This document shows positions 1 through 9,026 of a stretch of DNA of 40,448 nucleotides, piece after piece. Source of the DNA: Paludibacter sp. (GTDB taxonomy: Bacteria; Bacteroidota; Bacteroidia; Bacteroidales; Paludibacteraceae); the NCBI GenBank assembly GCA_030655595.1, contig JAUSNQ010000102.1:1-40448 (forward strand). The letters are read 5' to 3'. Both the position numbers and the translations under genes were made by a program. Numbering within the stretch: the first letter of the stretch is position 1; each line of letters opens with the position of its first letter. Under the pieces are notes generated by a model, which was not told the origin of the DNA, did not search any database, and was given only the letters and a program-made list of their open reading frames with translations.

Positions 1-3000
1 TGCCTTCCTGAATCAGCTCGTCGTTGACTGTAATATCCAGCGCAACAGTCAGTTTCCCTTCGTTGCCAACCAACCATCCCGGCATGTCTTCGGTATAAAT
101 TTCTACGTCTTCTGGTTGTATTTCTACTGTTTCATTGCCGATACTAAACGTGTAGCTGCCGTTTTTCTCGATGGCGTTGATTTGCTCTTTGCCAAATGCC
201 AACATGGCCTGTGCAATTTCCTTCATCAGCTTGCCATACTTTTTACCCAGCGTTTTGAAATTGGGCTTGATCTTTTTAACCAGACTTTCCATATCGGCAT
301 CGGCTGGAATTACTTCTAATTCCTTGATGTTCACTTCTGCTTTAATCAGCTCTGCGATGTAGAGAATTTGTTGGTACGACAATTCATCGCTCGCCGGAAC
401 CACCGCTTTCGCAAGGGGTTGGCGGACTTTCTTCTCGGCTTTCCGGCGTAATGCCAGTATCATCGATGAAATCTGCTGTGCCAGTTGCATGCAGCTTTCT
501 AAATGCTTGTCGATTGCAGTCTCGTTATGTTTTGGGAATGATGCCAGATGCACGGATTCTGATTTATCTTTTCCGGTAACGGCATTCAAATCTAAGAACA
601 ACCGATCGGCATAGAAAGGCGCAATCGGTGCCATGAGTTTAGCAACTGTCTCGAGACAAGTATAGAGTGTTTGATAAGCAGCCAACTTGTCTTCGTTGTA
701 TTCTCCTCCCCAGTAGCGTTTCCGGTTCAGCCTGACGTACCAGTTGCTGAGGTTTTCCCCTACAAAATCCGAAATGGCGCGACCTGCTTTGGTCGGCTCG
801 TAGTTTTCGTAATGTTCGGTTACCTCTTTGACCAAAGAATTCAGTAAAGAAATAACCCAACGGTCGATTTCCGGACGTTTATCCAACAGAATTTCCTCCT
901 CTGCAAAAGCAAATTCATCAACATTGGCATACAGCGAGAAGAAAGAGTAGGTGTTGTACAAGGTTCCGAAAAATTTCCGACGCACCTCCTCAATACCTTC
1001 TTCATCAAATTTCAGGTTATCCCAGGGCGAAGCATTGGTCATCATATACCAGCGCAAAGGGTCAGAACCGTGTTTTTCTATTGTAGAAAAGGGATCGACG
1101 GCATTTCCGAGTCGTTTCGACATCTTATTGCCGTTCTTGTCGAGTACCAATCCGTTTGAAATCACATTTTTGAAAGCCACCGAACCACGAATCATGGTGC
1201 TGATGGCATGCAAGGTAAAGAACCAGCCTCTGGTTTGATCTACCCCTTCTGAAATAAAATCAGCAGGATAACCACCAGCCTCGATTTGCTCTTTATTTTC
1301 AAATGGATAATGAAATTGAGCGAATGGCATGGCACCGGAATCGAACCACACATCAATGAGGTCAAGTTCGCGTTTCATCGGTTGACCCGAAGGTGCAACT
1401 AATATAATATTGTCGACATACGGACGGTGCAGGTCGATGTTTTCCACGGCATAATTTTCAGCCGTATAAACGCCGGGTTGAAAGTTCCTGAAAGGATTTT
1501 CCTGCATAAAACCTGCTTGCATCGACTTCTCAATCTCCTGCATGAGTTCTTCTGCAGAACCGATACATATTTCTTCCGTACCGTCTTCTGATCTCCAGAT
1601 AGGTAGGGGAGTTCCCCAATAACGACTGCGACTCAGGTTCCAGTCCTGCAAGTTCTCAAGCCATTTGCCGAAACGTCCGGTACCAGTCGATTGCGGTTTC
1701 CAGTTGATGGTGTTGTTCAACGCAATCATTTCATCTTTACAGGCAGTTGTTTTGATAAACCAACTATCTAAAGGATAATACAAAATAGGTTTGTCGGTTC
1801 TCCAGCAGTGCGGGTAATTGTGGACATGTTTTTCGATTTTGAATGCAAGTCCCTGTTGTTTCAGCATCACACACAAATCAATATCAAGCGTCGTTTCACT
1901 ATCTTTGAGTGCTTCATCGTAAGCATTCTTCACAAAGCTACCAGCAAATTCTTTGTACAGATTAACGTTTACCTTATCTATTACAAATTCAGGAGATAAG
2001 TCTTCGATTTTATAGAACTTCCCACTTCGGTCGACCAAAGGTTGGCGGTTACCGTCTTTGTCAATTAACAAGAGTGGCGGCACACCATGTAATTTAGCCA
2101 CACGGTCGTCATCAGCTCCGAATGTAGGAGCAATGTGGACGATACCTGTACCATCTTCGGTGGTAACAAAATCGCCGGTAATAACCTTGAAAGCACCATC
2201 TCCGGGATTCACCCAGGGGATTAGTTGTTCGTATTGAATACCCAGCAATTTTTTTCCTGAACACACTCCGACAACTTCATAAGGAATATTTTTATCTCCC
2301 GGCACATAGTCGCTTAATTTCAATTCAGCATTTTTGGGATTGAAATGGGCAGCCAGCAAGTCTTTCGCCAGAATCAGGGAAACAGCTTCATGGTTGTATG
2401 GATTAAAGGTGTTAACCAATACGTAACTGATATTGGGTCCGACGCACAAGGCAGTGTTAGATGGCAAAGTCCACGGCGTGGTGGTCCATGCCAGGAAATA
2501 ACAATCGTTAGCAACTGCATCAAAAGGCAATGTCGTTTTATCAATCACCTTAAACTGCGCGACACAAGTCGTATCCTTCACATCGCGGTAACATCCAGGT
2601 TGATTCAGCTCGTGGGTGCTCAGTCCCGTTCCGGCTGCCGGCGAATAGGGTTGAATGGTATAGCCTTTATAAAGCAGGTTCTTCTTGTAGAGTTCTTTGA
2701 GCAACCACCACAAAGTCTCTATATAGCGATTGTCGTACGTAATGTAAGGGTCGTTCATATCCACCCAATAACCCATTTGAGTCGTCAGGTCTTCCCATTC
2801 TTTGGTATATTTCATCACATCACTTCGACAGGCAGCGTTGTATGCATCGACCGTAATCGTTTTGCCGATATCTTCTTTGGTGATGCCGAGACTTTTTTCC
2901 ACGCCCAGTTCAACCGGCAAACCGTGCGTATCCCAGCCGGCCTTGCGTTTTACCTGAAAGCCCTGCATGGTTTTGTATCTGCAAAAGATATCTTTGATAG

Positions 3001-3187
3001 CCCGCGCCATTACATGGTGAATGCCGGGCATGCCGTTGGCAGAAGGAGGGCCTTCATAAAACACGAAAGAAGGTTTACCCTCGCGGGCAGAGATGCTTTT
3101 ATGAAAGATGTCAGCATCGCTCCAGCGAGCTAGCATCTTTTTATTGATATCTGATAAGTTGAGCTGGGAATATTCTTTGAATTTCAT
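1..3187 (-). CDS. ileS: Isoleucyl-tRNA synthetase, C-terminus cut by window edge
   Basis: Charges tRNA-Ile with isoleucine in the cytoplasm. The minus-strand frame is open from the ATG at 3187 to the window edge (about 1062 codons). The N-terminus MKFKEYSQLNLSD is followed by the class-I HIGH-type motif in the form GPPSANGMPGIHH, by WTTTPWTLPSNTALC of the editing domain, and by the KMSKR loop in GNKMSKRLGNA. After these come the anticodon-binding helical domain and the start of the C-terminal extension. The HIGH variant and the long C-terminus resemble the type 2 (eukaryote-like) IleRS that I recall for Bacteroides. From family length, roughly 70-100 residues are probably missing. Several sizeable open frames on the opposite strand are shadows of this gene. 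Confidence 0.96.
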   Translation of the reverse strand, partial: MKFKEYSQLNLSDINKKMLARWSDADIFHKSISAREGKPSFVFYEGPPSANGMPGIHHVMARAIKDIFCRYKTMQGFQVKRKAGWDTHGLPVELGVEKSLGITKEDIGKTITVDAYNAACRSDVMKYTKEWEDLTTQMGYWVDMNDPYITYDNRYIETLWWLLKELYKKNLLYKGYTIQPYSPAAGTGLSTHELNQPGCYRDVKDTTCVAQFKVIDKTTLPFDAVANDCYFLAWTTTPWTLPSNTALCVGPNISYVLVNTFNPYNHEAVSLILAKDLLAAHFNPKNAELKLSDYVPGDKNIPYEVVGVCSGKKLLGIQYEQLIPWVNPGDGAFKVITGDFVTTEDGTGIVHIAPTFGADDDRVAKLHGVPPLLLIDKDGNRQPLVDRSGKFYKIEDLSPEFVIDKVNVNLYKEFAGSFVKNAYDEALKDSETTLDIDLCVMLKQQGLAFKIEKHVHNYPHCWRTDKPILYYPLDSWFIKTTACKDEMIALNNTINWKPQSTGTGRFGKWLENLQDWNLSRSRYWGTPLPIWRSEDGTEEICIGSAEELMQEIEKSMQAGFMQENPFRNFQPGVYTAENYAVENIDLHRPYVDNIILVAPSGQPMKRELDLIDVWFDSGAMPFAQFHYPFENKEQIEAGGYPADFISEGVDQTRGWFFTLHAISTMIRGSVAFKNVISNGLVLDKNGNKMSKRLGNAVDPFSTIEKHGSDPLRWYMMTNASPWDNLKFDEEGIEEVRRKFFGTLYNTYSFFSLYANVDEFAFAEEEILLDKRPEIDRWVISLLNSLVKEVTEHYENYEPTKAGRAISDFVGENLSNWYVRLNRKRYWGGEYNEDKLAAYQTLYTCLETVAKLMAPIAPFYADRLFLDLNAVTGKDKSESVHLASFPKHNETAIDKHLESCMQLAQQISSMILALRRKAEKKVRQPLAKAVVPASDELSYQQILYIAELIKAEVNIKELEVIPADADMESLVKKIKPNFKTLGKKYGKLMKEIAQAMLAFGKEQINAIEKNGSYTFSIGNETVEIQPEDVEIYTEDMPGWLVGNEGKLTVALDITVNDELIQEG

Positions 3188-3217
3188 CTTGTTAATGCAT
3201 CAATTTTTTTGAAGTTG

Positions 3218-3225
3218 CAAATTTA
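3218..3225 (-). promoter_or_regulatory. Bacteroidota -7 element for ileS
   Basis: The minus strand reads TAAATTTG, an exact match to the Bacteroidota -7 consensus TAnnTTTG, about 30 nt upstream of the ileS ATG. I see no well-spaced TTTG at -33. The rest of the 284-nt gap up to 3471 contains no recognisable gene. Confidence 0.55.
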
Positions 3226-3425
3226 CTAAAAATATTCAAACAACGGAATGTTAGGGATGTAATGCTTACGCCCCAGACAAACAATTGTACAAATGGAAGC
3301 TACATCTTCAATCAGGGACTCCGGATGGAGAAGAAAGAACGTGAAATCCGTGTAAGTGCTTGAGGATTTATTATTAATTAACATGAGTTTGAGGTAAAAC
3401 ACAAGAAAACATTACAATAATATAT

Positions 3426-3433
3426 TAGTTTTG
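3426..3433 (+). promoter_or_regulatory. Bacteroidota -7 element for the FAD oxidoreductase
   Basis: TAGTTTTG matches TAnnTTTG exactly and lies 38 nt upstream of the ATG at 3472. The -33 region has no clear TTTG. Confidence 0.5.
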
Positions 3434-3471
3434 TGTTTTTTTAAACTTAATCAAATCAATACTTAATTCAA

Positions 3472-5172
3472 ATGAAAATTCACAAGACTTCACTAACGGT
3501 ATTTTTACTTAGTATTTTAATTTTATTGTTCAGCAGCTTCAGTAGTGGTAAGAATATGAAAAATGCAGATGTAGTTATTTATGGAGGGACATCTGCTGGT
3601 ATCAGTGCAGCCATCCAGACTGCTAGACTGGGAAAATCAGTAATATTAATTGAACCGACAAATCGTTTGGGTGGACTCACAACAGGTGGGCTTGGTAAGA
3701 CTGATATTGGCAACAAAAGGGTTATTGGAGGAATTTCACGTGAGTTTTATAGAAACATAAAAAAACATTACGAGGATTCTACAAATTGGGTTTGGCAAAA
3801 AAGATCTCAATATAAATATGGAGGGGGTAAAGACGAAGATGCGATGTGGGCTTTCGAACCTTCGGCTGCGCTTAAAGTCTATCATGAAATGATTAAAAAT
3901 CTTGATATTCAAATTGCTTATAATCAGCGACTCAAAAGACCGGATGGCGTATCCAAAAACAAAAATGCCATCACCTCCATTAAAATGGAATCAGGAAACT
4001 CCTATGCCGGAAAAGTATTTATTGATGCTACTTACGAGGGTGATCTCATGGCTGCGGCTGGTGTCTCTTACACAGTTGGCAGAGAAGCAAATGCTCAGTA
4101 TGGAGAAACATTAAACGGCATCCAGGCTAATCAGTTGGGAAAAACGCTACTTGGGACAGTTTCTAAAAACGGTGTAAATCATAATTTCATCGAGGGCGTA
4201 GATCCTTATATCATCAAAGGAGATCCTTCAAGCGGACTTTTACCGTTCATCACTGAAGGCGGTCCCGGAGAAGACGGAGAGGGTGACAATTACATACAGG
4301 CATACTGTTTTCGAATGACCTTGACCAACCATCCCGAGAACCGAATACCTTTTAAAAAACCGGATAATTACAACGAACTCGATTACGAGCTTTTGTTCCG
4401 GAATTATGAAGCTGCAACCGGACCAATAGAGAAAATGTATCCCTATGGTGATCCTTTGGTTCCCTGGATCAATTCTCCCATGCCCAATCGGAAAACAGAC
4501 ACCAACAATCAAAAAGGATTTTCGACGGATTTCGTCGGACAGAACTGGGATTACCCTGAGGCTTCTTATGAAGAACGCGAAAAAATTGTTGAACGCCATC
4601 GGGTGTACCAGCAAGGGTTGATGTGGACACTGGCATATCATCCCCGAATTCCTGAGCAAGTAAGAGATAAGGTGTCGCGATGGGGAACATGTAAAGATGA
4701 ATATGAACGTGAAGATGGTTGGCAGGAACAACTATACATCAGAGAAGCACGTCGCATGATCAGCAATTATGTAATGACACAAAAAAACTGTGAAGGGGTT
4801 GAAATAGTCGAAGATCCAATCGGCATGGCAGCATACACCATGGATTCTCATCATGTAAAACGTTACGTAAATGCGAATGGATACGTATTGAACGAGGGCA
4901 ATGTAGAAGCCAAACTTAAAGGTCCTTTTGCAATCAGTTATCGCTCAATAGTACCCAAAAAAGAAGCATGTAAAAACTTGATTGTCCCTGTATGTCTCAG
5001 TGCTACGCATATAGCATTTGGATCTATTCGCATGGAACCAGTATTCATGATTCTTGGTCAAAGTGCAGCTCTAATAGCCTCCTTGGCAATTGAAGAGAAA
5101 AAAGCTGTTCAGGATTTAGAATATAACAAGCTAAAAAAAGAGCTGGTCAAACAAAATCAAATTTTAGAGTAA
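3472..5172 (+). CDS. Secreted FAD-dependent oxidoreductase (FAD_oxidored family)
   Basis: Predicted flavoprotein of 566 aa. Residues 1-26 form a hydrophobic Sec signal ([10 protein letters not shown]) without a convincing lipobox, so it is probably exported to the periplasm. The FAD-binding Rossmann fold starts at residue 33 with [14 protein letters not shown], then [18 protein letters not shown], the second part of the dinucleotide site in the PF12831-type family. Near the C-terminus, [16 protein letters not shown] is the usual flavin-contacting segment. In this family the substrates are often sugars or unknown small molecules; nothing here fixes one. It stands alone between ileS and an inverted-repeat terminator, so it is probably monocistronic. 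The fold is confident, the substrate unknown. Confidence 0.85.
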   Translation: MKIHKTSLTVFLLSILILLFSSFSSGKNMKNADVVIYGGTSAGISAAIQTARLGKSVILIEPTNRLGGLTTGGLGKTDIGNKRVIGGISREFYRNIKKHYEDSTNWVWQKRSQYKYGGGKDEDAMWAFEPSAALKVYHEMIKNLDIQIAYNQRLKRPDGVSKNKNAITSIKMESGNSYAGKVFIDATYEGDLMAAAGVSYTVGREANAQYGETLNGIQANQLGKTLLGTVSKNGVNHNFIEGVDPYIIKGDPSSGLLPFITEGGPGEDGEGDNYIQAYCFRMTLTNHPENRIPFKKPDNYNELDYELLFRNYEAATGPIEKMYPYGDPLVPWINSPMPNRKTDTNNQKGFSTDFVGQNWDYPEASYEEREKIVERHRVYQQGLMWTLAYHPRIPEQVRDKVSRWGTCKDEYEREDGWQEQLYIREARRMISNYVMTQKNCEGVEIVEDPIGMAAYTMDSHHVKRYVNANGYVLNEGNVEAKLKGPFAISYRSIVPKKEACKNLIVPVCLSATHIAFGSIRMEPVFMILGQSAALIASLAIEEKKAVQDLEYNKLKKELVKQNQILE

Positions 5173-5182
5173 AAGATACAAA

Positions 5183-5211
5183 AAGAAGCTACAATTCGAT
5201 TGTAGCTTCTT
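5183..5211. terminator. Perfect 13-bp hairpin, probable bidirectional terminator
   Basis: AAGAAGCTACAAT (5183-5195) and its exact complement (5199-5211) flank a 3-nt loop, starting 11 nt after the FAD oxidoreductase stop. A-rich sequence lies upstream, so minus-strand transcripts arriving from 5305 would read a T-rich tail. It can serve both convergent genes. Confidence 0.7.
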
Positions 5212-5304
5212 CAGAAAAAGCAGTAGGTTTAACCGCTTTATTCTCATAGGTAAGATATGTAATGATATTGAACCGCTCTATTGCAGTGGATACTGACTTC
5301 CACC

Positions 5305-5565
5305 TTAAATTTTTTCAAGTTTTTTTCTTTCGATACCATTTTCTGAAATGATTTTCAGAATATATATTCCTTTAGGTATTGATTTCAGACAAATAATATC
5401 ATCGTTCACAATTTCATCTTTCGTAAGGAATACTTTACAATGGATGTTGCTAATGACGAGCTTGGCGCTACCAACGATTCCGTTTACCTGAAAGTAATCA
5501 GCAGTGGGGTTTGGGAAGATGCTGAAATTGACTCTCTGTGCAGTTTGAAGATTTGAGGTTTCCAT
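5305..5565 (-). CDS. Orphan T9SS C-terminal sorting domain (86 aa)
   Basis: The whole short protein is a Por-secretion (type A) sorting domain: FSIFPNPTADYFQV near residue 15, then LVISNIHCKVF, then KGIYILKII and a final basic RKKLEKI. In normal T9SS cargo this domain sits at the C-terminus of a large secreted protein and directs export and surface attachment. Here there is no cargo in front of it and no signal peptide, and the in-frame upstream sequence holds no passenger. Either it is the remnant of a deleted cargo gene, or a real small protein. It is divergent in function from its upstream neighbours, the two-component genes, from which it is separated by a duplicated 15-bp element. The domain is clear; whether it is expressed is unknown. 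Confidence 0.7.
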   Translation of the reverse strand: METSNLQTAQRVNFSIFPNPTADYFQVNGIVGSAKLVISNIHCKVFLTKDEIVNDDIICLKSIPKGIYILKIISENGIERKKLEKI

Positions 5566-5712
5566 ATTATTTTATATTTAATTGTCGTATAATTGATTTG
5601 TCTTTGTGATTTTTCGTATAAATGCTACAATGATTATTGCTGTAACGACATACGACATAAATCAGAAATAACCGGGCTTCAAAATTATATTTAATTAAAC
5701 AGACTCTAATAG

Positions 5713-5762
5713 GTGTAAACCCTGATTTTATATCAGTGTAAACCCTGATTAACATATCGGTG
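5713..5762. repeat. Direct repeat GTGTAAACCCTGATT, two copies plus a partial third
   Basis: GTGTAAACCCTGATT is at 5713-5727 and, unchanged, at 5736-5750, a 23-bp period. A partial third copy (TATCGGTGAAAA) begins about 24 bp further on, matching the TATCAGTGTAAA that opens copy two. The array lies between the response-regulator stop and the orphan sorting-domain gene. A period near two helical turns suggests a regulator binding array, but no binder is shown. Confidence 0.6.
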
Positions 5763-5771
5763 AAAAAATAC

Positions 5772-6428
5772 TTAATCTATCAGAACCAGTTTGTTTCTAA
5801 TTGCGTAGAGCACCAGATTGATTGTATTCTTAGAATTTGTCTTCCTTAAAAGTGAGGAGCGGTGTGTTTCGATGGTTTTGATAGTGATAAAAAGTTTTGC
5901 AGCTATTTCGCTAACTGTCAGTCCTTCGCAAAAGCACTGTAAAACTTCCATTTCGCGTGCAGTCAGCTTTTCCTCATTGGTCTCAGCCCTGTTGATTCGA
6001 TAGTCAGTTGGAGCATCAATATTGTAAATAATCTGGCGTAATAATTCATTTGAGAAATAGCTTTCGCCCTGATTGATGGCTTTGATCGCCTTTTCAAATT
6101 CTTGCTTGCCCGATGTTTTCAGCACAAAACCAATGACACCGGCGTTTGTCATTTCAACATAGTTTGCTTTTTCATTGAGCATGGTAAGTGCCAGAATTTT
6201 CAGACCGGGTCGCATTTCAAGACCTTTTCTGGTAGCTTCTAAGCCACCCATAACAGGCATTTCAATGTCCATGATGACCAAATCGGGATTATGTATTTTC
6301 AGTAAATCAAGAAATTCTTTTCCGTTTTCAGCTTCAGCAATGACTTCACCCAGACCTTCGTTTTCAATTAAAAGTTTAATGCCTTCACGAAATAAGGAGT
6401 GGTCGTCAACGAGCATAATTTTATTCAT
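5772..6428 (-). CDS. NarL/FixJ-type response regulator
   Basis: Transcriptional regulator of 218 aa. The receiver domain (residues 1-118) has the acidic pair in LVDDHSLFREG, phospho-acceptor D54 in VIMDIEMPVMGG, T82 and K104 in GFVLKTS. The C-terminal LuxR-type helix-turn-helix (about 153-212) starts LTAREMEVLQCFCEGLTVSEIAAKL and contains the recognition-helix sequence TIKTIETHRSSLLRK. It lies 38 nt downstream of the kinase gene in the same direction, so the two form a cognate pair in one transcript. Its targets are unknown. The nearest candidate site is the duplicated 15-bp element just downstream. Confidence 0.93.
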   Translation of the reverse strand: MNKIMLVDDHSLFREGIKLLIENEGLGEVIAEAENGKEFLDLLKIHNPDLVIMDIEMPVMGGLEATRKGLEMRPGLKILALTMLNEKANYVEMTNAGVIGFVLKTSGKQEFEKAIKAINQGESYFSNELLRQIIYNIDAPTDYRINRAETNEEKLTAREMEVLQCFCEGLTVSEIAAKLFITIKTIETHRSSLLRKTNSKNTINLVLYAIRNKLVLID

Positions 6429-6466
6429 TTCCTTCTTATTATAAGTATAGTAGTATATTTACAGGA

Positions 6467-7804
6467 CTACAATTCGGATTTATCTTCTAATGGAAACCGA
6501 ACAAATACACGCATACCCTTATCCGGTTTTGATGTGATTTCAATATCTCCTTTCATAATCTGCACCCGTTGTTGGATATTCATCAATCCCAATCCTTTTC
6601 TGTCTTTTTGTGTTTTCTCCCAATCGAATCCAATGCCATTGTCGCTGTAAGTAAAATCAATAGACTTTCCTGACTTGTTGTAGTCAAAAACAATATCAAT
6701 ATTCGTAGCCTGGGCATACGTTAATGTGTTTTTAATCAACTCTGTTGTAATTCTATACAGCATCAGTTCAAGAAAACCGCTAAATCGGTCATATGTGTTG
6801 GTGTTAAAGTTGATATTGATTGTATTGGTAAGATTGATACGTTGAATAAAATCGGTTAATGCCTTTACATAGCCAACTTCCGTCAGGAATTGCGAACTTA
6901 AACCCCTTGCAAGTTCACGTGCAGTTTGAATTGCGGTTTCGATGCTGTGATTGCCTTTTTCTGTTATAATACGTTTTTTATCAACATCATCAGTATCGGC
7001 CAACCATTGAAAATAAAGTTTGATGGTAGAAAGCAGCGGCCCCATGCCATCATGCAGTTCCCTCGAAAACCGATTACGTTCTCGTTCTTGTACATCAACC
7101 GTTATGTTTAACATTTGGGTAGTTCTTTCTGTAATACGCGCTTCCAATTGGTTATTCAAATCAACCAGTGCCTGTTCCGCCCTTTTCTTTTCTTCAATAT
7201 CCTTTATTAATTGCTCTTCCATTTGTTTCCTGCTGGTTATATCGAAGTGTATACCATACATCAACAGAGGTTTTCCATCAGCAGTCCATGTTTTCACCCT
7301 TCCTTCCTGTCGCATCCATACCCAATGACCGTTTTTATGCCGCATTCTTACCTCTACTTTATGGTAGGGTAATTCTCCTGAGAAATGTCTGTTGAGCATT
7401 TCATCAGCATAAGGAATATCATCGGGGTGGGTAATTGCTCTCCAGCCTTTGCGACCTAAGAATAATAGTCCGATTTTTATTTCGGTTTTCGTGTATCCCA
7501 GATTTTTTGCCCAGATGTTATTGAATTTGATTTTCCCTGTTTGAACATTCCATTCCAATGTTCCTACATTCGCTCCTTCCAGCACATCTTCCAATTGTAG
7601 TCGTGTATTTGTTAGCGCAGCTTCAGCCTTCATTAAATGGGAAGTTTGTTTTTCTAAAGCTGCCAGATGGGCGAGGAGTTCCCTTATGATTGAGAAAGCT
7701 TCTGAGGTGGTAGCAGTTGTAGCTCCCTCCGAAGTTGTTGATTGCATAAATTCTTCAGCCATTTTACGCAGAGATGCAGATTTTGAATTGATATTTTTCT
7801 CCAT
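6467..7804 (-). CDS. Soluble PAS-domain sensor histidine kinase (HisKA_3)
   Basis: Kinase of 445 aa with no transmembrane segment, so it senses a cytoplasmic or diffusible signal. A short helical N-terminus (1-70) leads into a PAS/PAC unit (about 72-193: LEDVLEGANVGTLEWN to GIHFDITSRKQ). A coiled-coil linker (about 193-235) follows, then the HisKA_3 box RFSRELHDGMGPLLS with phosphorylatable H251. The HATPase has N359 (ELIKNT), the G1 box DNGIGFD (388-394) and the G2 box KGLGLMNIQQRV (about 403). This NarX-like architecture pairs with NarL-type regulators, as found directly downstream. The signal is unknown. Start ATG at 7804; a -7 promoter element lies 43 nt upstream. Confidence 0.93.
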   Translation of the reverse strand: MEKNINSKSASLRKMAEEFMQSTTSEGATTATTSEAFSIIRELLAHLAALEKQTSHLMKAEAALTNTRLQLEDVLEGANVGTLEWNVQTGKIKFNNIWAKNLGYTKTEIKIGLLFLGRKGWRAITHPDDIPYADEMLNRHFSGELPYHKVEVRMRHKNGHWVWMRQEGRVKTWTADGKPLLMYGIHFDITSRKQMEEQLIKDIEEKKRAEQALVDLNNQLEARITERTTQMLNITVDVQERERNRFSRELHDGMGPLLSTIKLYFQWLADTDDVDKKRIITEKGNHSIETAIQTARELARGLSSQFLTEVGYVKALTDFIQRINLTNTININFNTNTYDRFSGFLELMLYRITTELIKNTLTYAQATNIDIVFDYNKSGKSIDFTYSDNGIGFDWEKTQKDRKGLGLMNIQQRVQIMKGDIEITSKPDKGMRVFVRFPLEDKSEL

Positions 7805-7847
7805 ATAAAAGCGAAAGATGTGATTGAATGATAGATTTTAAGCAATG

Positions 7848-7855
7848 CAAAGATA
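7848..7855 (-). promoter_or_regulatory. Bacteroidota -7 element for the two-component operon
   Basis: The minus strand reads TATCTTTG, an exact TAnnTTTG match, about 43 nt before the kinase ATG and just downstream of the exb-operon terminator, so the two-component genes have their own promoter. Confidence 0.55.
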
Positions 7856-7882
7856 ATAAATAATCCCGTACAGCTTAAAACA

Positions 7883-7918
7883 AAAGCGTCACAACCGAAA
7901 TTTCAGTTGCGACGCTTT
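7883..7918 (-). terminator. Terminator of the exbB-exbD operon
   Basis: AAAGCGTC (7883-7890) pairs with GACGCTTT (7911-7918). Inside, CAAC pairs with GTTG and GAAATTTC is self-complementary, with two single mismatches. On the minus strand the hairpin is followed by TTTTGTTTTAAG. It begins about 24 nt after the last exbD stop. Confidence 0.75.
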
Positions 7919-7941
7919 ACTATATAAGAGGTATTTGCTTA

Positions 7942-8412
7942 TTAGTAAGCCTGACGGACAGACGCCTGATAATTTATTCTCAAGGCGTAAGCACGACGAA
8001 GCGCTTGTTTGATATCTGTGATGATACCCATTTTGGTGTCTTTGTCTGCTTTGATTGAAACGGTCATGATGTTCTGATCCTCTTCTTTCATGGCAGTCCG
8101 TTCCATGGTGATGAAGGTTTCAATTTCTGCTACGTCAGCAAATTGATCGTTCAATTGGATGCGGGTAGCCGAACCAAATTGTTCGCGGTACTCCCTCATC
8201 GGTTCGCCCACATAGATGTATCGAACCAACGATTTGTTTTCTAACTTTTGAAGTTCCGTTGCCGAAGGTGGAGCAACCCGCACTTTATAGGTTACCTCTT
8301 TCATGGTTGTAACAGCCATGAAGAAGAATAACAACATAAAGATGATGTCGGGCAAAGATGAAGTGCTCAATTCAGGTGCTTCTTTTTTTTCTTCTTTTCT
8401 GATTCTAGCCAT
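7942..8412 (-). CDS. exbD: ExbD/TolR-family biopolymer transport protein (second copy)
   Basis: Inner-membrane protein of 156 aa that with ExbB forms the proton channel energising TonB. A short basic cytoplasmic N-terminus (MARIRKEEKK) precedes a single membrane helix at about 21-38 (LPDIIFMLLFFFMAV) holding the conserved proton-path aspartate D22. The rest is periplasmic and ends in the ExbD-like fold (SIKADKDTKMGIITDIKQAL). The start overlaps the stop of the preceding exbD by one base (TAATG), indicating translational coupling. Paired, unequal exbD genes are usual in Bacteroidota and may form a heteromer. Confidence 0.9.
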   Translation of the reverse strand: MARIRKEEKKEAPELSTSSLPDIIFMLLFFFMAVTTMKEVTYKVRVAPPSATELQKLENKSLVRYIYVGEPMREYREQFGSATRIQLNDQFADVAEIETFITMERTAMKEEDQNIMTVSIKADKDTKMGIITDIKQALRRAYALRINYQASVRQAY

Positions 8413-8993
8413 TATTTTGCTCCTCCATAATTTTTAGGTTCTGCCTCCGAAATTTTCTGAGGATAAACCGTTTGAACTTCTTTCTGTTGCTTTTCGTCTA
8501 ATTCGTCGAATAATTTGCCGAATTTATCTTGCGATAATTCGTTACGTAACTCGTTGTAGGCGGCAACCAATTCATTTTGGACATCGATATATGCCTGATA
8601 CTGGGTATCCACATCGTTTTGAACAGAAATAACATGATCTCTTGTATATTCCATGTTGCCAAGCAATTCGAATTGGTTAAATATTTTTTCAGGAAGATGC
8701 AGATCATTCCCTTCGTTTTTAACAAATTCTTTGGCTTTATTTCTCAGTTCTCTGATACTTAACTCTTCTCCTTGTACCAACAATTGGTTCTGACTATTGA
8801 TTTTAACCACGAAGATATTTCTTTTTTTGATATCGATATCTTGCGGTTCCTGATCAGGTGGAAGTGGTGGCGGCAAACGACGCATCAATCCCGTGCTGAC
8901 ATTCATAGACGTTGTAACAAGGAAGAAAATTAAAAGCAGGAACGAGATGTCGGCCATCGAGCTCGCGTTTATTTGTCTTAATTTCTTAGCCAT
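8412..8993 (-). CDS. exbD: ExbD/TolR-family biopolymer transport protein (first copy)
   Basis: 193 aa. A basic N-terminus (MAKKLRQINASS) leads into one membrane helix with the proton-path aspartate D15 in SMADISFLLLIFFLV. A proline-rich periplasmic linker (RRLPPPLPPDQEP, about 39-51) follows. The periplasmic part is longer than in the second copy and carries a helical insertion (about 100-175) rich in Gln, Glu and Asp. It probably works with the second ExbD and with ExbB upstream. It shares one base with the next gene, and 33 nt separate it from the membrane-protein gene before it. Confidence 0.88.
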   Translation of the reverse strand: MAKKLRQINASSMADISFLLLIFFLVTTSMNVSTGLMRRLPPPLPPDQEPQDIDIKKRNIFVVKINSQNQLLVQGEELSIRELRNKAKEFVKNEGNDLHLPEKIFNQFELLGNMEYTRDHVISVQNDVDTQYQAYIDVQNELVAAYNELRNELSQDKFGKLFDELDEKQQKEVQTVYPQKISEAEPKNYGGAK

Positions 8994-9026
8994 TCTGTTG
9001 TGTCAATTTTTAATTAGTTTGAAAAA

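Noticed and set aside
2345..3133. 262-codon plus-strand open frame
   Set aside because: Lies fully inside ileS on the opposite strand; the ileS frame has all synthetase motifs, and this translation resembles nothing.
3240..3370. Possible gene remnant between ileS and the FAD oxidoreductase
   Set aside because: Short open stretches occur in two plus frames, but neither resembles a family I know and both end quickly.
5567..5755. 62-codon minus-strand frame upstream of the sorting domain
   Set aside because: Overlaps the 15-bp direct repeats, shows no protein-like pattern and does not connect in frame to the sorting domain as a cargo.
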